Shown: positions 1 to 4,954 of the stretch, one piece after another
How positions within the stretch are numbered: position 1 is the first letter of the stretch
How the letters are laid out: every line of letters begins with the position of its first letter
Position numbers and translations under genes: made by a program
Notes under the pieces: model-generated
Databases searched by the model: none
The model's input: the letters and a program-made list of their open reading frames with translations, nothing else
What the model was told of the DNA's origin: nothing
Source of the DNA: Acidimicrobiia bacterium
GTDB lineage: Bacteria > Actinomycetota > Acidimicrobiia > Acidimicrobiales > Ilumatobacteraceae
Reading direction: 5' to 3'
Length of the DNA stretch: 5,742 bases
NCBI GenBank assembly: GCA_010025655.1
Contig: RGSV01000082.1
Coordinates: 1-5,742, forward strand

Positions 1-503
1 GCATCTTGACGTGCTGCCGTTGCACCATCGGTTGCATCATCAACCACGGGAGTCGTTGAGTTGATCGCCACGGCATCACCGCCCGCTCGCACGACCGCAT
101 CAACAACGGCACCAGCATTTTCTGCGTCACGTACCAGTACGTCAAAGACTTGCGTGGCGCGATAGCCGATCAGTTTCTGACCCTCGGCATCGGTGTAGGA
201 GTACTCGGGGTTGACAGCGAGCGTTTGAGTGGCGATATCAGCGTCATCGATGCTGGCCCTCTGCAATGCTGCACGAACGGCATCAGCACTCGTTGCCACT
301 CGCGACAAAGCAGTTTCACTGGTGTCAGCCATGACGCTGACCGAGAGTGAAAGGCGCACGGCATCGGGTACCACGTCAGCAGTGCCGGTCGCTTGCACGG
401 TGATGCCCTGTGCGACTCCGTTTTCGCCGATGTTCACGGTCTCACCACAGCCAGCGAGGAAGAGTGCACCAACGACAACCGTTGCTATCGAGATCTTGCG
501 CAT
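1..503 (-). CDS. SIMPL-domain (DUF541) lipoprotein, 3' end cut by window edge
   Basis: The first 167 codons are in the window, read leftward from an ATG at 503-501; the C-terminus lies beyond the left edge. The protein opens with a lipoprotein signal: Arg2/Lys3, a hydrophobic stretch (about residues 4-17) and the lipobox L16-A17-G18-C19, so Cys19 is probably lipidated and the protein held on the outer face of the membrane. From about residue 33 it matches the SIMPL/DUF541 pattern: ITVQATGTADVVPDAVRLSL at 34-53, then TQTLAVNPEYSYTD (92-105) and the GYRATQVFDVLVRD segment (113-126). SIMPL proteins are small envelope proteins (BP26, YggE and relatives), often oligomeric, with no known enzymatic activity; the exact role here cannot be told. 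No Shine-Dalgarno precedes the start, but a TAGCGT box lies 6 bases upstream. Family assignment is firm, function is not. Confidence 0.88.
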   Translation of the reverse strand, partial: MRKISIATVVVGALFLAGCGETVNIGENGVAQGITVQATGTADVVPDAVRLSLSVSVMADTSETALSRVATSADAVRAALQRASIDDADIATQTLAVNPEYSYTDAEGQKLIGYRATQVFDVLVRDAENAGAVVDAVVRAGGDAVAINSTTPVVDDATDGATAARQD

Positions 504-509
504 GAGGTC

Positions 510-515
510 ACGCTA
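510..515 (-). promoter_or_regulatory. Putative -10 box (TAGCGT) of the SIMPL lipoprotein gene
   Basis: On the minus strand TAGCGT (TANNNT form) sits 6 bases before the ATG at 503, and no Shine-Dalgarno lies between. This is the layout expected for a leaderless transcript. No convincing -35 box is visible. It lies next to an opposing box at 522-527, making a compact divergent promoter region. Confidence 0.35.
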
Positions 516-521
516 CCGAAG

Positions 522-527
522 TAGACT
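522..527 (+). promoter_or_regulatory. Putative -10 box (TAGACT) for the small membrane protein/tilS transcript
   Basis: TAGACT ends 8 bases before the ATG at 536, with no Shine-Dalgarno between, which suggests a leaderless start. A TTGCGC at 496-501 could be a poor -35 element, but its 20-base spacer is longer than usual. The call rests mainly on the same arrangement recurring at other genes in this window. Confidence 0.35.
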
Positions 528-535
528 CTGCGGCG

Positions 536-694
536 ATGTTGGCAGCAGTTCCGTGGCACTGGTGGTTGGGAGCAGGATTGCTGCTCGCTGGCGTCGGTGC
601 CGTGATTGGTGTCGCAGTCGGATACCTCGGCAAAGTCGAAGCACAAAAGCACCCGTCGCGAGCGCAACGACGCGCACAGCAGCAACAGCAGTAA
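536..694 (+). CDS. Small single-span membrane protein, 52 aa, unknown function
   Basis: The ATG at 536-538 opens a 52-codon frame ending in TAA at 692-694. The protein has a short Trp-rich N-terminus (PWHWW at 6-10), one clear hydrophobic helix at about residues 11-32, and a basic, polar tail (K33, K38, R42, R45, R46) ending in five glutamines (48-52). The positive-inside rule predicts an outside N-terminus and a cytoplasmic tail. The helix carries G21-x3-G25-x3-G29, a glycine-zipper pattern typical of packed or oligomeric helices. It is only 13 bases from tilS on the same strand and is likely co-transcribed with it; an opposing lipoprotein gene starts 32 bases away. I do not recognise a family. 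That it is a real gene is supported by the clean TM-plus-basic-tail design, the tight fit between neighbours and the TANNNT box upstream, but conservation was not checked. Confidence 0.68.
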   Translation: MLAAVPWHWWLGAGLLLAGVGAVIGVAVGYLGKVEAQKHPSRAQRRAQQQQQ

Positions 695-707
695 GGGTCG
701 CCGCGCG

Positions 708-1601
708 ATGAGCGCTCTGCTCACGGCGCTGACGTCATCAGCTTTAGCGCAAAACCTTTTGACTCGCGCGCGATTCCCCGGCAACCAGCACCTGCACTGT
801 GCAGTGTCGGGCGGTGCTGATTCACTTGCCCTGCTCTTGCTCGCCCGCCTGAGCGGTGCTACCACGACGGCCTGGCACGTTGACCACTCGCTGCGTGACG
901 GCTCGCAGCATGAGTTTGCGCGCGTCCGCGACATTGCAGCGGCATTGGGTGTTGAAGCCCGATCATGCACCGTGGTCGTCGAGCCAGGGGCGAACCTCGA
1001 GGCGCGAGCACGGGCAGCGCGGTATGCCGTATTGCCGCCCGACGTGCTGACAGGGCACACCGCCGACGACCAAGCCGAGACGGTGCTCATCAACTTGTTG
1101 CGGGGTTCGGGCACCGCCGGTCTCGCCGCGATGCGCCACGACCAACGGCCGCTCTTGGGTCTGCGGCGAAGCGAGACTCGCGCTTTGTGTGCCGAACTTG
1201 GCGTCGAGCCCCTACACGACCCAATGAATGACGACGAGGCATTTCAGCGGGTGCGGGTGCGCAACGATGTGCTGCCGCTACTGAACGATGTCGCCCGCCG
1301 AGACATGGTCGAGGTGCTCGTGCGCCAAGCAGAACTGCTGCGTGACGACGACGATCTGCTCAACGAACTTGCCGCAAACATCGACGTGCACGATGCCAAG
1401 GCGCTTGCCGCGGCTCCAATCGCTCTGGCACGACGTGCGATTCGTCGTTGGCTCACACACCCACTGCCGCCCGACTCGGCAACGGTGGATCGAGTGTTAA
1501 GTGTCGCGCGCGGCGACACCGCAGGCTGTGAGATTGGCAATGGTCGGCAAGTTCGGCGCAGCCGACAACGACTTGAGATTCATGAGAACGACGTGGTGTA
1601 A
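708..1601 (+). CDS. tilS: tRNA(Ile)-lysidine synthase TilS
   Basis: TilS uses ATP and lysine to convert C34 of the CAU-anticodon tRNA-Ile to lysidine, so that the tRNA is charged with isoleucine and reads AUA; it is a cytosolic and generally essential enzyme. The 297-residue product shows the N-type ATP pyrophosphatase P-loop SGGADS (34-39), HVDHSLR (57-63), GHTADDQAETVL (116-127), LRGSGTAGLAAM (131-142), and the RVRVRNDVLPLL segment (181-192) matching the family's R-x-RIR..vLP element. It is shorter than the E. coli enzyme (about 430 aa), lacking most of the C-terminal tRNA-binding region, as is usual for actinobacterial and Aquifex-type TilS. I chose the ATG at 708 because the P-loop then falls at the usual depth and an AAGGG lies 10 bases upstream; an in-frame TTG at 606 would overlap the upstream gene by 89 bases. 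It is followed by a phosphatase-like gene, not hpt. Confidence 0.95.
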   Translation: MSALLTALTSSALAQNLLTRARFPGNQHLHCAVSGGADSLALLLLARLSGATTTAWHVDHSLRDGSQHEFARVRDIAAALGVEARSCTVVVEPGANLEARARAARYAVLPPDVLTGHTADDQAETVLINLLRGSGTAGLAAMRHDQRPLLGLRRSETRALCAELGVEPLHDPMNDDEAFQRVRVRNDVLPLLNDVARRDMVEVLVRQAELLRDDDDLLNELAANIDVHDAKALAAAPIALARRAIRRWLTHPLPPDSATVDRVLSVARGDTAGCEIGNGRQVRRSRQRLEIHENDVV

Positions 1602-1604
1602 CAT
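1599..1604 (+). promoter_or_regulatory. Putative -10 box (TAACAT) overlapping the tilS stop codon
   Basis: TAACAT fits TANNNT, ends 9 bases before the ATG at 1614, and includes the tilS stop codon. No Shine-Dalgarno lies before that ATG. TTGAGA at 1573-1578 could serve as a -35 box with a long 20-base spacer. The next gene may therefore have its own leaderless transcript besides read-through from tilS. Confidence 0.3.
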
Positions 1605-1613
1605 CGCTCACCG

Positions 1614-2126
1614 ATGTCTCAGAAACTGCGCGGCAAATGGGCGCTCGGCATTCAGCCACGTGACCTGATCTGGATCATCAAAGACCAGTTGGCCATTTGC
1701 GAGCGCCCCGGTGGCTATGGCACGAACCACCGCAAGGTTCGGCGCCAAGAAGAAGTCATCTGGCTGCGCGAGAACGATTTCCACTGCATTGTCAGCATCT
1801 GCAGCGCACCACACAACTTGCACAGCTACGAAGAATTGGGCATGCCGTATCGGCACTATCCCCTCTTGACCAGCACCGATCTTGACGGCTGGTGCGCGAC
1901 CTTCTTTTCAGAACTCAACTCACTACTTTCTGGTGGTCAACGCATCGTGGTGCACGCCGAAGACGTCGGTGACCAGATCGTCAGCGTCATGGGTGCCTAT
2001 CTGCGCTGGCTGGGTGTGGTTGAAGAGTCAACCGAGGCGGTGTCATTGATCGAGCGGCTAACGAATCGTCGTCTCGAGCCAGCATCGCGCGCCTTGATCT
2101 TTCGTGCACATGAGTTCGCTCGCTGA
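1614..2126 (+). CDS. Dual-specificity-phosphatase-like protein with degenerate active site (probable pseudo-phosphatase)
   Basis: The 170-residue product follows the plan of the Cys-based dual-specificity/tyrosine phosphatase fold: an entry segment with LAICERPGG (26-34), a strand and helix around EEVIWLRENDFHCIVSI (46-62), the Y-x-x-x-GM-x-Y-x-HYPL stretch (72-84), a helix, and then the strand leading to the P-loop position, RIVVHAEDVGD (110-120), followed by a helix QIVSVMGAYLRWLG. In active members this loop reads HCX5R. Here it reads H114-A115-EDVGD-Q121: the nucleophilic Cys is Ala and the phosphate-binding Arg is Gln, so ordinary phosphatase chemistry should be impossible. The frame is intact and full length, so this looks like a maintained non-catalytic protein, perhaps binding a phosphorylated partner or acting as a scaffold. 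The start lies 12 bases after tilS with no Shine-Dalgarno. The fold call comes from motif layout alone; a different use of the fold is possible. Confidence 0.68.
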   Translation: MSQKLRGKWALGIQPRDLIWIIKDQLAICERPGGYGTNHRKVRRQEEVIWLRENDFHCIVSICSAPHNLHSYEELGMPYRHYPLLTSTDLDGWCATFFSELNSLLSGGQRIVVHAEDVGDQIVSVMGAYLRWLGVVEESTEAVSLIERLTNRRLEPASRALIFRAHEFAR

Positions 2127-2170
2127 ACATCGACTACACAGAACGTAAGAACAACAATCTGCAGGCTCAG

Positions 2171-2176
2171 TAGTGT
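2171..2176 (+). promoter_or_regulatory. Putative -10 box (TAGTGT) of the SDR-hydrolase-oxidoreductase operon
   Basis: This TANNNT box ends 7 bases before the GTG at 2184, inside the 57-base gap at 2127-2183, the largest intergenic space in the window. There is no Shine-Dalgarno ahead of the GTG and no good -35 match. I saw no terminator hairpin in the gap, so read-through from upstream is also possible. Confidence 0.33.
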
Positions 2177-2183
2177 TGCCGTT

Positions 2184-3149
2184 GTGAGTGAGCGGCGCCT
2201 ACTGGTGCTCGGAGTCGGCAGTGAATTGGGTTCATTGGCCACGGCGTTCATGGAACAACATCCTGAATTCACTGACATCGTCGGCATCGACGTGCACCCA
2301 CCCCGCCGCCGGCTGCGACGTACCGAATTCATTCGTGTCGAACAAGCGGCTCGCGCCGAACTCGTGCGCCGCATCGTCGCCCACCGCCCTGACGTCGTAG
2401 TGCACATGGGTGTATGGGAGCCGCATGCACGAGTCGGCACCGCCGAGGCCCGAATCGCCACGGGCAACTACGCAAGTGCCGTGTGCGAGGCGCTCGCACA
2501 TCTGCGCGACTTGAGCCGCCTCGTGATTCGTTCGGGTATCGAGGTGTATGGTGCGCGCCCAACTGTCACCCCCGACGAGCACTCACCAGTCGCCCCGTCA
2601 TCGACCTACGGCCACATGCTGAGCGAACTTGAGGCAATGTTGCATGAGACTGCACCCGCGACTGCAACCGTTACCACGCTGCGTCTTGCTCCGGTGATCG
2701 GTGCCCACGTGCCGAGCCCACTCGGTCGTCTCTTGCGGCTGCCGGTGGTGCCAATCGACCCGTTCTCGCGGGCACGATTTCAAGTGGTGGCCGACGATGA
2801 TGCGGCACGCGCAGTCGCCCACGCTGCACTGCACGGACTTCACGGTGTGGTGAATGTGGTCGCCGATCAACCGACGACGGTGATGGAAGCATTGCGGCGC
2901 GGTCGACGCGCCATGGTTCCGGTGTTGCCGCGCACCTGGCCCATCGCCACAACCCTCACGACGTTGGCAGGTGCCCCGTTGCCCGACCACGTCGCGGAAC
3001 TCTTGCAGCACGGACGCCTTGCAACCACGACCGTGCACGATGTGGAGTATCGCCCCACACATTCGACGCCTGATGTGTTGTCGCGACTGTATTCGTGGCC
3101 GTCGGTGGTGCGCATTGGTCCGCACCAGCCGCGCACGAGGGTGGCGTAG
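2184..3149 (+). CDS. NAD-dependent epimerase/dehydratase-like SDR protein, atypical active site
   Basis: The 321-residue product is an extended-SDR Rossmann protein. Strand 1 and the dinucleotide loop are LLVLGVGSELG (6-16), a GxGxxxG form instead of the usual TGxxGxxG. Strand 2 ends in D36 (IVGIDVHPP), which favours NAD(H) over NADP(H). VVVHMG (71-76), SGIEVYG (117-123) and LRLAPVIG (167-174) are further family blocks. The catalytic motif YxxxK is changed: Y142-GHM-L146, with Leu in place of Lys. The general look, including the C-terminal ARFQVVADDDAARAV block (197-211) and NVVADQPTTVMEALRR (224-239), recalls Mycobacterium tuberculosis Rv0501 (annotated GalE2), judged from memory only. The GTG at 2184 is chosen because the Rossmann strand begins directly after it. 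The gene overlaps the next by one base. The cofactor is predicted; the substrate is unknown, and classical dehydrogenase or epimerase activity is doubtful. Confidence 0.85.
   Translation: MSERRLLVLGVGSELGSLATAFMEQHPEFTDIVGIDVHPPRRRLRRTEFIRVEQAARAELVRRIVAHRPDVVVHMGVWEPHARVGTAEARIATGNYASAVCEALAHLRDLSRLVIRSGIEVYGARPTVTPDEHSPVAPSSTYGHMLSELEAMLHETAPATATVTTLRLAPVIGAHVPSPLGRLLRLPVVPIDPFSRARFQVVADDDAARAVAHAALHGLHGVVNVVADQPTTVMEALRRGRRAMVPVLPRTWPIATTLTTLAGAPLPDHVAELLQHGRLATTTVHDVEYRPTHSTPDVLSRLYSWPSVVRIGPHQPRTRVA
3137..3141 (+). promoter_or_regulatory. Ribosome binding site (GAGGG) setting the hydrolase GTG start
   Basis: GAGGG lies 7 bases before the GTG at 3149 and inside the end of the SDR gene. 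It supports the GTG over an upstream in-frame ATG at 3095, and suggests translational coupling across the TAGTG junction. Confidence 0.6.
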
Positions 3150-3994
3150 TGCCCTACATCAACCGCCCCGGTGGTGTGCGGCTGCACGCCGAAGTCACGG
3201 GTCGCAGTGATGCTCCCGTCGTGCTCCTTATTCAGGGCCTTGGTACCGACAAGAACGGCTGGGTGCTGCAGCGCTTTGGCATGGCCACCCGCTACCGCAC
3301 CATCGCCTTTGACAACCGCGGCTCGGGGCGCAGCACGACCCCGACTGAACCCTTCACGCTTGAAGACATGGCCGATGATGCAGCAGCAGTGCTCGAACAC
3401 TTCGGGGTGAGCAGCGCGCACATCGTTGGCGCGTCAATGGGAGGAGCCATCTCGCAGATTCTCGCCGTGAAGCACGCCAGGCTCGTGCGCTCGCTCACGC
3501 TCGTGTGCACTGCGTGTCGCAATAAACCCTGGCGCAACGAGTTGTTGCGCCACTGGGCCGACACGGCAAACGTGCGGGGTATGCGCGAATGGGCCAACGA
3601 CTCAGCCCGCTGGCTCATCGGGCCGCGATCGTTCCGTCGTCTGGCACCCGCCCTCAGCTGGCTCGGACCATTTGCGACCTATCGCCCATCAAAAGGATTC
3701 ACTGCCCAAGTTGACGCGATCGTCAGCACTGATGACTCGATGGTCGCTGAACTCTCGAGCATCACGGCGCCGACGCTGGTCGTCGTCGGCAACCAAGACA
3801 TTCTCACCCCGCGGGCCGACAGCGAAGAAATCGCTGAGCGGATCGCACATGCCGAGTTGGTGGTGATTTCAGGTGCCGCCCACGGCCTGATGGTGGAGCA
3901 CGCATCGACATTCAACCCGATCGTGTTCGACTTTATTGATCGCTCAGAATTCGAACAGCGTCAGGCGGCGTCACCGGCAATCGCCAGCGCATAA
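3149..3994 (+). CDS. Alpha/beta hydrolase with intact catalytic triad
   Basis: The 281-residue product is a soluble alpha/beta-hydrolase-fold protein. It shows strand VVLLIQGLGTDKNGW (24-38), whose QGLG replaces the common HGxG oxyanion motif, then FDNRGSGRS (54-62), the nucleophile elbow G94-A95-S96-M97-G98-G99, an alpha-helical lid of about 70 residues, the acid GNQD217 after the strand TLVVV (209-213), and the base in SGAAH245G. The Ser96-Asp217-His245 triad is complete, so it should be an active esterase, lactonase or similar hydrolase. The layout resembles the PcaD-like (3-oxoadipate enol-lactonase) branch, but no other catechol-pathway gene is here, so the substrate stays open. The GTG start shares its G with the upstream TAG stop (TAGTG) and has a good GAGGG site; the in-frame ATG at 3095 would add 18 residues lying inside the SDR gene. 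The next gene begins 5 bases after the stop. Cytoplasmic: no signal peptide seen. Confidence 0.93.
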   Translation: MPYINRPGGVRLHAEVTGRSDAPVVLLIQGLGTDKNGWVLQRFGMATRYRTIAFDNRGSGRSTTPTEPFTLEDMADDAAAVLEHFGVSSAHIVGASMGGAISQILAVKHARLVRSLTLVCTACRNKPWRNELLRHWADTANVRGMREWANDSARWLIGPRSFRRLAPALSWLGPFATYRPSKGFTAQVDAIVSTDDSMVAELSSITAPTLVVVGNQDILTPRADSEEIAERIAHAELVVISGAAHGLMVEHASTFNPIVFDFIDRSEFEQRQAASPAIASA

Positions 3995-3999
3995 AACCC

Positions 4000-4929
4000 A
4001 TGCAGGTCGTCGTCATCGGTGCAGGGTTAGCTGGGCTCTGTGCCGCCCGCGACCTCGTCGATGCGGGACATTCGGTGACGGTGCTCGAAAAGTCGCGTGC
4101 GTCAGGTGGGCGTTGTGCGACACGACGCATCGGCGACGCCACCTTCGACCACGGCGCACAATTCTTCACGGCGCGTTCGGCTGAGTTCACAGCCATGGTC
4201 GAGCAGTGGATCACCCTTGGCATCGTCCGCGAATGGTGCCGTGGTTTCGGTGCCGGCGATGGCCACTCGCGCTACTGCGGAGCCGCGGGCATGACGACCA
4301 TCGCCAAACATCTCGCGACTGGTCTTGATGTTCGCTACAACGCTCTGGCGTTCGACATTCGCCCCGAGGGCGGTGCGTGGGTCGTCATGCTCGACGATGC
4401 ATCACGATTCGTTGCCGATGCGGTGGTAGTCACCTGCCCGATTCCACAGGCGCTCTCACTACTCGCACACACCGACCTCGAGGTGCCCGACGGCATTCGC
4501 ACGATCACCTACGACAAGACCATCGCTGCTCTCGTCGTGGTGCAGGGTGGCACGAACGTGCCCGAGCCAGGCGGCGTGCAATCGGGCGACGCGGTGTTCT
4601 CGTTCATCGCCGACAACCACCGCAAGGGAATCAGTGCGTGCGGGGCACTCACCTTTCACGCCAACGCCGCCTTCAGCGAAGAACATTGGTGGAATGATGC
4701 TGACGCAACTCATCGACTGCTGCTCGAGCATGCGCGACCGTGGATCAGTGACGCCACCATCGTCGACCACCAACCGAAGCGCTGGCGCATGGCGACGCCA
4801 CGAACCATCTGGCCCGAACAGTCGTGGGCTCAACGTCAAATCGTGCTGGCCGGTGATGCGTTTGCGGGGCCGCGTGTGGAAGGTGCAGTGTTGTCTGGTC
4901 GTGCCGCCGCGCGGCATCTCTTGACCTGA
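4000..4929 (+). CDS. Renalase-like FAD-dependent oxidoreductase (COG3380 type)
   Basis: The 309-residue product starts immediately with the FAD-binding dinucleotide fold: VVVIGAGLAGL (3-13, GxGxxG at 7-12), acidic E30 after strand 2 (VTVLEK) for the ribose, and SGGRCATRR (35-43), the second FAD contact. DHGAQFFTAR (50-59), RWRMATP (261-267) and the C-terminal AGDAFAGPRVEGAVLSGRAA block (284-303) are typical of the COG3380 group, which includes bacterial renalase. Pseudomonas renalase is known to oxidise aberrant dihydro-isomers of NAD(P)H back to NAD(P)+; whether this protein does so is an inference. No signal peptide or membrane span is visible, so it should be cytosolic. The ATG at 4000 is 5 bases after the hydrolase stop, without a recognisable Shine-Dalgarno, so translation probably relies on coupling. 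Other amine-oxidase-like flavoproteins are the main alternative. Confidence 0.88.
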   Translation: MQVVVIGAGLAGLCAARDLVDAGHSVTVLEKSRASGGRCATRRIGDATFDHGAQFFTARSAEFTAMVEQWITLGIVREWCRGFGAGDGHSRYCGAAGMTTIAKHLATGLDVRYNALAFDIRPEGGAWVVMLDDASRFVADAVVVTCPIPQALSLLAHTDLEVPDGIRTITYDKTIAALVVVQGGTNVPEPGGVQSGDAVFSFIADNHRKGISACGALTFHANAAFSEEHWWNDADATHRLLLEHARPWISDATIVDHQPKRWRMATPRTIWPEQSWAQRQIVLAGDAFAGPRVEGAVLSGRAAARHLLT

Positions 4930-4954
4930 CAGTCTCTAACGGGTCTCTCGCAAC
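4930..4954. other. 25-base convergent intergenic spacer
   Basis: The stop codons of the flavoprotein and polyprenyl synthase genes face each other across these 25 bases. The spacer holds a short direct repeat, GTCTCT at 4932-4937 and 4943-4948, but no stem-loop. On the minus strand a run of five T (4961-4957) overlaps the stop codon of the synthase and follows only a 4-bp stem (CGAG/CTCG), too weak to call a terminator. Confidence 0.5.

Noticed and set aside
606..707. N-terminal extension of TilS to a TTG at 606
   Set aside because: The extra 34 residues are polar and unlike TilS, and the extension would overlap the 52-codon gene; the ATG at 708 gives the usual distance to the P-loop.
229..711. 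160-codon plus-strand frame opposite the SIMPL gene, running through the small membrane protein gene
   Set aside because: Low-complexity Ala/Arg/Ser/Thr translation; the minus-strand reading gives a textbook lipobox and SIMPL domain.
485..1114. 209-codon open frame on the minus strand opposite tilS
   Set aside because: It is rich in Ser, Arg and Ala with no recognisable motif, and lies opposite a clear tilS. It spans the divergent promoter region and the 52-codon gene. Long antisense frames are expected in GC-rich genes.
3095..3148. Upstream ATG start for the alpha/beta hydrolase
   Set aside because: The extension lies inside the SDR gene and lacks family similarity. The GTG at 3149 has a good GAGGG site and a TAGTG coupling junction.
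2598..3421. Two long minus-strand frames (2598-3125 and 2867-3421, 175 and 184 codons) opposite the SDR and hydrolase genes
   Set aside because: Compositions are biased toward Arg, His, Cys and Gly, with no domain pattern, and both overlap well-supported plus-strand genes.
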